Positions 1 through 8,316 of a DNA stretch of 64,000 nt are shown one piece after another. Both the position numbers and the translations under genes were made by a program. Every line of letters begins with the position of its first letter. The first letter of the stretch is position 1. Origin of the DNA: Denitratimonas tolerans. Its GTDB lineage: Bacteria > Pseudomonadota > Gammaproteobacteria > Xanthomonadales > Xanthomonadaceae. The notes under the pieces were generated by a model. It was given only the letters and a program-made list of their open reading frames with translations, had not been told where the DNA came from and made no database searches. The stretch is from NCBI RefSeq assembly GCF_037203605.1, contig NZ_JBBDHC010000001.1, positions 1 to 64,000 on the forward strand, read 5' to 3'.

Positions 1-33
1 CGTGACCACCGGCGTCTTCTTCTTGCGTGGCAT
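1..33 (-). CDS. 5' end of an unidentified gene (partial)
   Basis: An ATG at 33-31 on the minus strand opens the frame MPRKKKTPVVT and runs off the left edge. It is preceded at a good distance by a strong Shine-Dalgarno sequence, AAGGAG, at about 43-38. The basic lysine-rich start suggests a nucleic-acid-binding or cytosolic protein, but eleven residues do not allow identification. The gene is divergent from the helicase gene to its right, so 34-147 should hold both promoters; I see no clear consensus there. Confidence 0.5.
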   Translation of the reverse strand, partial: MPRKKKTPVVT

Positions 34-147
34 ACGTACTCCTTGGCAGTAGCATGGTATGCCTCACACACAAAATTCCTGACAGGCTCCATCGTCCATT
101 CGCACGATTCCCGCTAACCTGGCCCAAGCCGGCGCGACAGGAATCCC

Positions 148-3100
148 ATGCGTGCCGACACCTCGTGCTCTGCTCGAACGGATGCGGCCCTGGAACACCC
201 GGCAATGACTATGCTGTCAGACGGCCTTTATGATCGATTGCTCAACCGTGCGCTGGAACAGGCGCTGCGCGAATTGCCCGCCGGCCGACAGGCGCAGCTG
301 GAAGAACTCGGTCGCGCTGAACAGCGCCGCCGCCTGGCGCTGGAAGTTTCGCGGCTGCTCCCGGAAATCCTCGACGGCCTTGCCGACCAGGACGGGGACG
401 GAAGCAGCGACGAGCTGACGTTCATTAATACCCTGCTGGGCACGCTGCGCAGGGAAAGCACGCAGGAAACGCAGCTCGTCGCTCCACTTCGCAGTCTGCG
501 TGCGATCCATCCCATCGGGCAGTCCCCGAACTACCCGCCGACCGGCTTGAGCGCGCCCTGGCTCTTCACCGCCGGCCGAGCCGATCCCTCACTGTACGCG
601 GAGCTGCGCGCAGAGCTTTCCAATGCGGATCGCATCGACGTGCTGGTGAGCTTCATTACCTGGAGCGGACTCCGTAAGATCATCGATGTACTCGAAGCGG
701 TTACCGCGCCCAGCGCCAGCGGCAGTCCAGGCACGCGGCTACGCATCATCACGACCACCTACACGGGTGCCACCGAATCCGAAGCCGTGGAAAAACTTGC
801 GCGACTGCCGGGCGTGGAGCTCAAGATCTCGCTCGACGGACAGCGTTCGCGGCTGCACGCCAAGGCCTGGATGTTTCACCGCAAGACCGGCTTTGGCTCG
901 GCACTGGTCGGCAGCGCGAACCTGTCCGCCTCGGCCCTGCTGAACGGAATCGAGTGGACGGTGAAGTTCACCCAAGCCGGTCAGGCCGACCTATTCGCTG
1001 CCGCCACCGCGCACTTCGAGACGCTGTGGAACGACGCGGAATTCCAGCGCTTTGACCCGGGAAACGAAGAACACCGCCAGCGCCTGCGCAGCGCGCTCGG
1101 GGAGGCGCGGAACCCGAGTCGCGGCACCCGCGTGGTGGCGCTACCCACCTGGTTCGACCTGCGCCCGCGCGCCTTCCAGGAAGCAATGCTGGAGCGCCTC
1201 GCCAGCGAGCGCCGCCACGGCCGCCATCGCAACCTGCTGGTCGCCGCGACCGGCACCGGGAAAACCGTCGTCGCAGCATTCGACTACCTGCGCCAGGTAC
1301 AGTCCCAGGGCACACCGCCGCGACTGCTGTTCGTGGCGCATCGTTTGCAAATCCTGCAGCAGGCCATGGCTACCTTCCGCCAGATCCTGCGTCGCCCGGA
1401 CTTTGGCGAACTGCTTGCCGACGGTGCCGAGCCACAGGCCTGCCAGCACCTGTTCGCAAGCATTGCCAGCCTGGACTCCCGAAGGCTGCTGGAAAAGTAC
1501 GGCGTCGACTACTGGCACACCGTGATCATCGACGAGTGCCACCACCTGCCGGCGGCCTCGTTTCGGCGCTTTGCCCAGGCCGTCCAGCCGAAGGCCCTGC
1601 TCGGGCTGACCGCGACACCCGAGCGCACCGATGGCGCATCGGTCACTGCGTTTTTCGACGCCCGCCCGAACGGCAGCCCGGCGGTGGAACTGCGCCTTTG
1701 GGACGCGCTCGACCAGCAATTGCTGGCGCCGTTCGAGTACTACGCCACGGCCGATGAGACAGACTTGCACACGGTGCGCTGGGGTCGGCCGCAGCAGGAA
1801 CGCGAAGACCTCAGCAACATCCTGGGCGCCGACCACGCGCGGGCGCGTCGGATCATCAACGCACTCGAACACTACGTCGACCGGCGCGATGCGGTGCGTG
1901 CGATCGCGTTCTGCGTGGACATCGCACATGCCAACTTCATGGCCGAGCGCTTTTCGGAAACCGGCTGGAGCGCAATGGCGGTGACCAGCCAGACCTCGCG
2001 CGAAGACCGCGCCAGCGCGCCGGCGCGCCTGACGTCAGGCGCGCTCCAGATCCTGTGCACCTGCGACCTGTACAACGAAGGCGTCGATATCCCCGATGCC
2101 AACACCCTGCTGTTCCTGCGGCCGACGCAGAGCCCGGTGGTGTTCGCCCAGCAGCTCGGGCGCGGCCTGCGGCTTGCGCCAGGCAAGGAAAGCTGCCTGG
2201 TGCTGGACTTCGTGGGGCGCATCAAGGAAGGCTTCCGTTTCGATCGCATCTATCAGGCCGTCACCGGACTGACCCGCAGGCAGCTGCAGCAGGAAATGGA
2301 GCAGGGTTTCGCCAGCCTGCCGCCCGGCTGCCATATCCAGTTCGACCGCCTCGCGCGCGAACGCGTACTTGACGCCCTGCGCGCGGTCGCCAACCAAAGC
2401 TGGCGCCGCCTGACCGGGGAGCTGGTCGCCTTTGCACAAGGTCGACCACGCGACTCGATTCACCTCACCCAATTCCTGGCCGAGCAGTGCCTTGAGGCCA
2501 GCGATCTCTACAGCACCAGCCGCTCCAGCTCGGGCTGGAGCGCACTCAAACGTGCCGCGGGACTGGAGGTGCGCGACGCCGGGCCGGATGAGGCGTACCT
2601 GGGCAAGCGGCTGACGGCGCTGCTCGAGGTCAATGACGACGAGCGCGTCGTGTTGATGCGGCGCATCGCCATGCGCGACCCGTCCCTGCGCACAGGCAAC
2701 GATCCGCGCACCTGCCGCCAGCTGCAAATGCTCGCCTACCAGCTCTTCGGCCAGCGCAACGTCTTGATGGACGGCGCCGGCTTCCTCGATCGCCTCGAAA
2801 GATCCCCACGGATACGCGAAGAACTGGGCGAGCTTGCCGCCTGGATCGATCTGCACGCCGACCTGGAGCCCGAGCCGCTGCCCGGCACGCCCGACGACTG
2901 GCCACTCCTGCTACACGGAACCTACAGCCGTGCGGAGATTCTGAGCGCCATCGGATTCTGGAGCCCGGAAGTCCGCGATCTGGTGCAAACAGGCTTGCAC
3001 AACATCAAGCCGCTCAAGCTACAGCTGCTGTTCGTGACCTTGGACAAGAAGGAAGGCTTCCACGAGCGCATCGCCTACCACGACTATGCCATCAGCCCGG

Positions 3101-3354
3101 AGCTTTTCCACTGGCAAAGCCAGAACAACGCGGGGCCGGAAACGGCATCGGGCCGGATCTACACTCAAAGCGCCAGCAACGGCTGGCGCTTCCAGCTGTT
3201 CGTACGCGAGACTCCAACGCATCCCTTCATCGCGCTGGGCCCGGCCACGCTGGACGGCGAGCCGACCGGCGAAAAGCCCATGTCGATGATCTGGCGGCTT
3301 GAGCGCCCTGTTCCCATCGCGATGTTCCGGCGATTTTCGGTGCTGCGCGCCTGA
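148..3354 (+). CDS. PLD-nuclease / SF2 helicase / DUF3427 protein
   Basis: This 1068-residue protein combines an N-terminal phospholipase-D-like nuclease domain (about 120-290) with a superfamily 2 helicase core and a C-terminal DUF3427-type region. Visible motifs are HAKAWMF (HxK) followed by GSANLS in the nuclease part, AATGTGKT (Walker A), DECHH (DEAH-like motif II), GLTATPERTDG and QQLGRGLRL (motif VI). The tail has the WQSQNN and LFVRE blocks seen in DUF3427 proteins. Proteins of this layout are thought to act on DNA or RNA in repair or defence; the substrate is unknown. ATG 148 has an upstream AGGA, but the first 19 residues look unlike the family. Starts at 205 or 211 (MTMLSDGLYD) are good alternatives. 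There is no restriction or methylase partner next to it here. Confidence 0.85.
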   Translation: MRADTSCSARTDAALEHPAMTMLSDGLYDRLLNRALEQALRELPAGRQAQLEELGRAEQRRRLALEVSRLLPEILDGLADQDGDGSSDELTFINTLLGTLRRESTQETQLVAPLRSLRAIHPIGQSPNYPPTGLSAPWLFTAGRADPSLYAELRAELSNADRIDVLVSFITWSGLRKIIDVLEAVTAPSASGSPGTRLRIITTTYTGATESEAVEKLARLPGVELKISLDGQRSRLHAKAWMFHRKTGFGSALVGSANLSASALLNGIEWTVKFTQAGQADLFAAATAHFETLWNDAEFQRFDPGNEEHRQRLRSALGEARNPSRGTRVVALPTWFDLRPRAFQEAMLERLASERRHGRHRNLLVAATGTGKTVVAAFDYLRQVQSQGTPPRLLFVAHRLQILQQAMATFRQILRRPDFGELLADGAEPQACQHLFASIASLDSRRLLEKYGVDYWHTVIIDECHHLPAASFRRFAQAVQPKALLGLTATPERTDGASVTAFFDARPNGSPAVELRLWDALDQQLLAPFEYYATADETDLHTVRWGRPQQEREDLSNILGADHARARRIINALEHYVDRRDAVRAIAFCVDIAHANFMAERFSETGWSAMAVTSQTSREDRASAPARLTSGALQILCTCDLYNEGVDIPDANTLLFLRPTQSPVVFAQQLGRGLRLAPGKESCLVLDFVGRIKEGFRFDRIYQAVTGLTRRQLQQEMEQGFASLPPGCHIQFDRLARERVLDALRAVANQSWRRLTGELVAFAQGRPRDSIHLTQFLAEQCLEASDLYSTSRSSSGWSALKRAAGLEVRDAGPDEAYLGKRLTALLEVNDDERVVLMRRIAMRDPSLRTGNDPRTCRQLQMLAYQLFGQRNVLMDGAGFLDRLERSPRIREELGELAAWIDLHADLEPEPLPGTPDDWPLLLHGTYSRAEILSAIGFWSPEVRDLVQTGLHNIKPLKLQLLFVTLDKKEGFHERIAYHDYAISPELFHWQSQNNAGPETASGRIYTQSASNGWRFQLFVRETPTHPFIALGPATLDGEPTGEKPMSMIWRLERPVPIAMFRRFSVLRA

Positions 3355-3400
3355 ATCCTCCGCCACTCGGACGCAGGGCACCCGACGCATCCACCCCGCC

Positions 3401-3739
3401 TCACGCCTTTTTCACGAACTCCGACTTGAGCTTCATCGCGCCGATGCCCTCGATCTTGCAGTCGATGTCGTGGTCGCCTTCCACCAGCCGGATGTTGCGC
3501 ACGCGGGTGCCGACCTTCACCACCGAGGAGGAACCCTTGATCTTGAGGTCCTTGATCACGGTGACGGTGTCGCCGTCCTGCAGCAGGGTGCCGTGGGCAT
3601 CCTTCACCACCAGGCCGGTTTCTGCCGGAAGCGATTCGTCGGGGCTCCACTCGTGCCCGCACTCGGGGCAGATCAGCAGGCCGCGGTCTTCGTAGGCAAA
3701 GGCGGAACCGCAGTTGGGGCAAGGGGGAAGATCACTCAT
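3401..3739 (-). CDS. yjdM: YjdM/PhnA family zinc-ribbon protein
   Basis: The 112-residue protein matches the YjdM (formerly PhnA) family along its whole length. An N-terminal zinc ribbon with CPNCGS and CPECGHEW pairs occupies residues 7-30. A small beta-barrel follows, containing the DGDTVTVIKDLKIKG block. The family was named for alkylphosphonate use, but the name was later withdrawn in E. coli and the true role is not established. No phosphonate genes are nearby. It is convergent with the helicase gene and stands upstream of, but not close to, cysNC on the same strand. Confidence 0.9.
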   Translation of the reverse strand: MSDLPPCPNCGSAFAYEDRGLLICPECGHEWSPDESLPAETGLVVKDAHGTLLQDGDTVTVIKDLKIKGSSSVVKVGTRVRNIRLVEGDHDIDCKIEGIGAMKLKSEFVKKA

Positions 3740-3830
3740 GGAACATCACTCGCATATCGGTATCGGGACCGCCCGCGGAGAGCGGCGGCGGAATTGCCTG
3801 CAGCGCTCCCTGCGCGGTCGGAACGCTATT

Positions 3831-3860
3831 GTAGGGCGGAACCCGCGCAGCGGTTTCCGC
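3831..3860. repeat. Type C palindromic repeat, copy 1
   Basis: A 30-bp element beginning GTAGGGCGGAACCCGC and ending GCGGTTTCCGC. Its ends, GCGGAA and TTCCGC, are inverted repeats. An almost identical copy (28 of 30 positions) lies inverted at 22372-22401, and partial relatives are near 16017-16034 and 22319-22349. It sits between yjdM and cysNC. Confidence 0.7.
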
Positions 3861-3883
3861 GCGGCTGATGCGCTGCCCACGGT

Positions 3884-5707
3884 TCAGCCCCCGCTGCCCT
3901 GCTCCAGATAGCGCAGCACCTCCTGCGCCAGATTTTCCGGCGGCTGGCCGTGGTTGTGCAGATGCAGCTCGGGCGAAGCGGGTGGCTCGTAGGGTGAATC
4001 GATGCCGGTGAAGTTGCGCAGTTGCCCGGCGCGGGCCTTGGCGTAGAGACCCTTGGAATCGCGCGCTTCGCACACCTCCAGCGGCGCGTCGACGAAGACT
4101 TCCACGAAGCTGTCCTCGCCCAGCAGCTCGCGCGCCATGCGGCGCTCGCTGCGGAAGGGCGAGATGAAGGACACCAGCACGATCAGGCCGGCGTCGTTCA
4201 TCAGCTTCGCCACTTCGGCCACGCGGCGGATGTTCTCCACGCGGTCTTCCTGGGTGAAGCCGAGGTCGCGGTTGAGGCCGTGGCGCACGTTGTCGCCATC
4301 GAGCAGGATGGTGTGCCGGCCGCCGGCGTGAAGCTGCTGTTCGACGAGGTTGGCGATGGTGGACTTGCCCGCGCCGGACAGGCCGGTGAACCACAGGCAG
4401 CGCGGGCGCTGCTGCAGGCTGGCGGCGCGCGCGGCGCGGTCGATGGCCAGATCCTGCCAGTGGATGTTGGCGGCGCGGCGCAGGGCGAAGTCGATGGTGC
4501 CGCAGGCCACGGTCTGGCCGCTCTGGCGGTCGACCAGGATGAAGCCGCCCAGTTCGCGACTCTGCGCATACGGCTCCCAGGCGATCGGACGATCCAGGCT
4601 GAGGTGGATGCGCGCCACCTCGTTCATCGCCAGGCGGGTGGCGGGCAGCGGCTCCTGGCTATCGACGTCGATCTTGTGGCGGATCGCGGTGACGCGCGCG
4701 ACCGCGCTGCTGCTGGCAAGGCGCAGGCCGTACAGCCGCCCCGGCAGCAGCGGCGTTTCGGCCAGCCACAGGAGATGCGCGGAAAACTGGTCGGCGCAGT
4801 CGGTAGGCGCGTCGACCGGTGCCAGCAGATCGCCGCGCGCCACGTCGATGTGGTCGGCCAGGGTGACGGTCACGGCCTGCCCCTGCCGCGCTTCGTCGGC
4901 GGGCTTGCCCGCCACGTACAGCGACCGGATGCGGGAACGCTGGCCCGAAGGCAGCACGACAACGCGATCGCCCACGCGCAGCCGACCGGCGACAAGATTG
5001 CCGTCGTAGCCGCGGAAGTCCTGTCCGTTGCGGTGCACGCGCTGTATCGGCAGGCGCATCGAGCGGTCGAGGTCGACCTGCTCCACCGGCACGGTTTCGA
5101 GCCAGTCGAGCACGGTCGCGCCGGCGTACCAGGGCATGTTTTCGCTTCGGCGCACCACGTTGTCGCCGGCGGTCGCCGACACCGGCACCGCGGTCACTTC
5201 GGCAATGCCGACGGCGGCCGCCAGTTCACGGTATTCGGACTCGATCGCGTCAAAGCGCGCGGCGTCGAAATCCACCAGATCCATCTTGTTGACCACCAGC
5301 AGCACGCGGCGGATGCCGAACAGCGCGCAGATCCAGCTGTGCCGGCGGGTCTGGGTGAGCACGCCCTTGCGCGCATCCACCAGCACCAGCGCCACCGAAG
5401 CGGTGGACGCTCCGGTGGCCATGTTGCGGGTGTATTCGGCGTGGCCGGGGCAGTCGGCGATGATGAAATCGCGCCGCGCCGTGGCGACGTAGCGGTAGGC
5501 GACGTCGATGGTGATGCCCTGTTCGTGCTCGATCGCCAGGCCGTCGAGCAGGCGGGAAAAATCCGGCGGATCGCCGAGGCGCGCGATGTCGTCGTCGTGC
5601 AGCAGGCCGGCGTCGAACAGCATCCGGCCCAAGAGCGTGCTCTTGCCGTCATCGACGCTGCCGCAGGTCACAAGGCGCAGCAGCTCGCGCGGTGCCGTCG
5701 CGTCCAT
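3884..5707 (-). CDS. cysNC: Bifunctional ATP sulfurylase GTPase subunit / APS kinase (CysN-CysC)
   Basis: This 607-residue fusion catalyses the GTP-coupled part of sulfate adenylylation and then phosphorylates APS to PAPS. The CysN part (about 1-430) has the G1 motif GSVDDGKST, the ADCPGH and NKMDLVDFD GTPase motifs and elongation-factor-like barrels. The CysC part (about 435-607) has the P-loop GLSGAGKST near 442-450 and the LLDGDNVRHG and FISPFRS blocks of APS kinases. The start is ATG 5707, which overlaps the cysD stop as TGATG, so translation is probably coupled. An open frame continues upstream of this ATG through cysD but is only a shadow. CysN-CysC fusions are known in several proteobacteria. 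Confidence 0.97.
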   Translation of the reverse strand: MDATAPRELLRLVTCGSVDDGKSTLLGRMLFDAGLLHDDDIARLGDPPDFSRLLDGLAIEHEQGITIDVAYRYVATARRDFIIADCPGHAEYTRNMATGASTASVALVLVDARKGVLTQTRRHSWICALFGIRRVLLVVNKMDLVDFDAARFDAIESEYRELAAAVGIAEVTAVPVSATAGDNVVRRSENMPWYAGATVLDWLETVPVEQVDLDRSMRLPIQRVHRNGQDFRGYDGNLVAGRLRVGDRVVVLPSGQRSRIRSLYVAGKPADEARQGQAVTVTLADHIDVARGDLLAPVDAPTDCADQFSAHLLWLAETPLLPGRLYGLRLASSSAVARVTAIRHKIDVDSQEPLPATRLAMNEVARIHLSLDRPIAWEPYAQSRELGGFILVDRQSGQTVACGTIDFALRRAANIHWQDLAIDRAARAASLQQRPRCLWFTGLSGAGKSTIANLVEQQLHAGGRHTILLDGDNVRHGLNRDLGFTQEDRVENIRRVAEVAKLMNDAGLIVLVSFISPFRSERRMARELLGEDSFVEVFVDAPLEVCEARDSKGLYAKARAGQLRNFTGIDSPYEPPASPELHLHNHGQPPENLAQEVLRYLEQGSGG

Positions 5708-6609
5708 CAGAAATACCCCTCGCGCTTCTTGTCTTCCATGCTGGCGCCGGGGGCAAAATCGATCACCCGGCCCTGGCGCTCGGAGGCGCGCGAGGCCTGC
5801 ATCTCGGCGAGGATCTCCGGCACGCTGGCGGCCTCGGAGCGGATCGCGCCGGTCAGCGGCCAGCAGCCCAGGGTGCGGAAGCGCACGCGCTCGTGTTTCA
5901 CCGTTTCGCCCGGTGCCAGCACCATGCGGTCGTCGTCGCGCATCAGCAGCGCCCCGTCGCGCTCGACCACGGGGCGCGGCGCGGCGAAGTACAGCGGCAC
6001 CACCTCGATGCCTTCGCGCCCGATGTAGCGCCACACGTCCAGCTCGGTCCAGTTGGAGAGCGGAAACACGCGCACCGACTCGCCCGGCGCCATGCGGGTG
6101 TTGTAGAGATTCCACAGCTCCGGGCGCTGCCGGCGCGGCTCCCAGCGGTGCGCGCTGTCGCGGAAGGAGAACACGCGCTCCTTGGCGCGCGAACGTTCCT
6201 CGTCGCGTCGCGCGCCGCCGATCGCGGCATCGAAGCCGTGCTGATCCAGCGCCTGCTTGAGCGCCTCGGTCTTCATGACGCGGGTGTGTTCGGCGGCACC
6301 GTGGGTGAACGGCCCCACGCCCTCGCGCACGCCGTCGGGATTGATGTGGACGATGAGATCCACGCCGGCATCGCGCACCGCGCGGTCGCGAAAGGCGATC
6401 ATTTCGCGGAACTTCCAGGTGGTGTCGATGTGCATCAGCGGCATTGGCGGCGCGCCGGGCGCGAACGCCTTGCGCAGGAGGTGCAGCAGCACCGAGGAGT
6501 CCTTGCCGATGGAATACAGCAGCACCGGGTTGCGGCAGGTCGCGGCCACTTCGCGCAGGATGTGGATGCTTTCGGCTTCGAGCCGGTCGAGGGTGGTGAG
6601 CGTGGTCAT
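5707..6609 (-). CDS. cysD: Sulfate adenylyltransferase subunit 2
   Basis: CysD is the catalytic subunit that, with CysN, makes adenylyl sulfate from sulfate and ATP in assimilatory sulfate reduction. The 300-residue length fits the family (E. coli about 302). The PP-loop motif LLYSIGKDSSVLLHL lies near residues 28-42, followed by HIDTTWKFREM and the C-terminal RQGRVIDF...KKREGYF block. The chosen start is ATG 6609 (MTTLTTLDRLEAES), the usual family start. Further upstream codons give a low-complexity arginine-rich extension and are rejected. It is the first gene of a two-gene operon with cysNC. The 185-bp gap to the divergent YeiH gene must hold the promoters. Confidence 0.97.
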   Translation of the reverse strand: MTTLTTLDRLEAESIHILREVAATCRNPVLLYSIGKDSSVLLHLLRKAFAPGAPPMPLMHIDTTWKFREMIAFRDRAVRDAGVDLIVHINPDGVREGVGPFTHGAAEHTRVMKTEALKQALDQHGFDAAIGGARRDEERSRAKERVFSFRDSAHRWEPRRQRPELWNLYNTRMAPGESVRVFPLSNWTELDVWRYIGREGIEVVPLYFAAPRPVVERDGALLMRDDDRMVLAPGETVKHERVRFRTLGCWPLTGAIRSEAASVPEILAEMQASRASERQGRVIDFAPGASMEDKKREGYF

Positions 6610-6794
6610 CGGCAGGCGGCGGGATGCGGGGCTGGTCGGTGGATGATCGGAGGATGGCACGAGGCGGGCAGTCGGCACGCTACCACTGCGTCGCGCAGCG
6701 CGGCGCGGCCGGCGGCGTGCGGAGCACCCGCGGAAGGAAAACCGCATGCCGCCAGCGCCATAATGCCGCCAGCGCATGAGCGAACCCGACCCCC

Positions 6795-7835
6795 TTGCAC
6801 CCTTCCCCGAATCCTGATTCCCCCGCGCCGCCGTCCCGACCGCCGGCGTCGCGCGCGCCGGGGTTGGCGCTGGCCTCCGGCATCGGCGCGCTGGCGCTCG
6901 CGCTCGGCCACTGGATGCCTCTCGTCGGCGGCGCGGTGTTCGGCATCCTCCTCGGGATCGTCGTGCGCCAGTTCATCCCGCTCGGCGCGCGCACGGTGCC
7001 GGGCATCGCCTTCGGCAGCTCGCAGCTGCTGCGCGGTTCGATCATCCTGCTGGGTTTCGGGCTGAGCCTGGACCAGGTGGCGAAGGTGGGGATGGAATCG
7101 CTTGCGGTGACGCTGGTCACCATGGCGACCGCGTTCATCGCCGCCTGGCTGCTCGGGCGCTGGCTGCGCGTGCGCGGCCACCTCACCCTGCTGATCGGCG
7201 TGGGCACGGCGATCTGCGGCGGCTCGGCCATTGCCGCCGTGTCCCCGATCATCCGCGCGCAGCAGCACGACGTCGCCTTCGCCATCTCCACCGTGTTCCT
7301 GTTCAACGTGGCGGCGGTGCTGGTGTTTCCCGCGCTGGGACACGCCATGGGCCTGTCCGACCCGGGCTTCGGCCTGTGGGCCGGCACCGCGATCAACGAC
7401 ACCTCGTCCGTGGTCGCCGCCGGCTATGCCTACAGCCCTGCCGCCGGCGACTACGCCACCATCGTCAAGCTCACCCGCGCGACCTTCATCATCCCGATCT
7501 GCCTGGTGCTCGCGGCCGTCGTGGCCTGGCGCGGGAAGCACGAAGCGACCACGCAGGGCCGCGTGCGCCTCGGCCGCATCTTCCCGTGGTTCATCCTGTG
7601 GTTCCTGCTGGCCTCGGGCCTGCGCAGCGCGGGAATCATCCCGTCCGCCGCCCTGCCCTGGCTGCAGACGCTGGCGCACCTCCTCATCGTCGTGGCCCTC
7701 ACCGCCGTCGGTCTGGGTGCCGACCTTCGCCGGATGCTCGCCACCGGCCCGCGCCCGATCCTGCTGGGCCTGGGCGCGTGGATCGCGGTGGCGGTGAGCA
7801 GCCTGGTCGTGCAGCAGGCGATCGGACGGCTGTAG
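6795..7835 (+). CDS. YeiH family putative sulfate exporter
   Basis: This 346-residue integral membrane protein belongs to the YeiH/UPF0324 family, with about ten hydrophobic segments. Family blocks are visible: GGSAIAAVSPII (about residues 145-156), WAGTAINDTSSVVAAGYAYS (about 195-214) and the LGADLRRM block near the C terminus. Members are annotated as putative sulfate export transporters, but direct evidence is thin. Its position divergent from cysD-cysNC supports a sulfur role. The start is uncertain: the frame opens with a TTG at 6795, and the first residues (PSPNPDSPAPP) are encoded by a copy of the GGATTCGGG-type repeat at 6811-6830. The real start may therefore lie further downstream, near the first membrane segment. 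Confidence 0.85.
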   Translation: MHPSPNPDSPAPPSRPPASRAPGLALASGIGALALALGHWMPLVGGAVFGILLGIVVRQFIPLGARTVPGIAFGSSQLLRGSIILLGFGLSLDQVAKVGMESLAVTLVTMATAFIAAWLLGRWLRVRGHLTLLIGVGTAICGGSAIAAVSPIIRAQQHDVAFAISTVFLFNVAAVLVFPALGHAMGLSDPGFGLWAGTAINDTSSVVAAGYAYSPAAGDYATIVKLTRATFIIPICLVLAAVVAWRGKHEATTQGRVRLGRIFPWFILWFLLASGLRSAGIIPSAALPWLQTLAHLLIVVALTAVGLGADLRRMLATGPRPILLGLGAWIAVAVSSLVVQQAIGRL

Positions 7836-7916
7836 GCGCGGATCCCGTCCGAGCGTACCCACAGCGATGGCGCGGAAGTACAGTGGCCCGCATCCGCAGA
7901 CTCCCGGTGCCACGCC

Positions 7917-8309
7917 ATGCACACACGCCGTTACGCCGGCCTGCTCGCGCTGACCGTCTTGCTGACCGGCTGCACCACGGTCGGGCAGGTGCGCAATCTC
8001 GAGGCCCCTGCGTGCCGCCGGTCGCTGGAAAGCGGCGTGGCGCAGATCCTCCTCGCGCAGGGCGAGAACGCGGGCGAGGCCGAACGGCTCGCGCAGCGCA
8101 CCGTGAGCGCGCTGGACCTGTCGCCCGACGGGCCGCGCCCGTTCGCGCTCGCGGCCAATTCCGGCACCGACTACCACTTCATCGTCCAGCCGACCCGGAC
8201 CCTCTGCCAGCTTCGCCTTTACGGGCGCGTGCGGGGTTTCACCCGCGTCACCAACAACCTCACCTGGATCGAATCGCGCCCGCTGGTCGGGTGCGAGTGC
8301 AGCCGCTAG
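7917..8309 (+). CDS. Small lipoprotein of unknown function
   Basis: The 130-residue product has a clear lipoprotein signal: a basic start, a hydrophobic core and the lipobox LLTGC, with the lipidated Cys at residue 19. The mature part is short, with two Cys pairs (PACRRS, TLCQLR and a terminal CEC), and no domain that I recognise. The residue after the acylated Cys is Thr, which does not suggest inner-membrane retention, so the outer membrane is likely. It is convergent with the prolyl oligopeptidase gene, with only 7 bp between their stops. Confidence 0.7.
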   Translation: MHTRRYAGLLALTVLLTGCTTVGQVRNLEAPACRRSLESGVAQILLAQGENAGEAERLAQRTVSALDLSPDGPRPFALAANSGTDYHFIVQPTRTLCQLRLYGRVRGFTRVTNNLTWIESRPLVGCECSR

Positions 8310-8316
8310 CACCCGC

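Noticed and set aside
3884..6115. A 743-codon frame extending cysNC upstream through cysD
   Set aside because: The extra 136 codons overlap cysD in another frame; ATG 5707 with TGATG coupling is the natural start.
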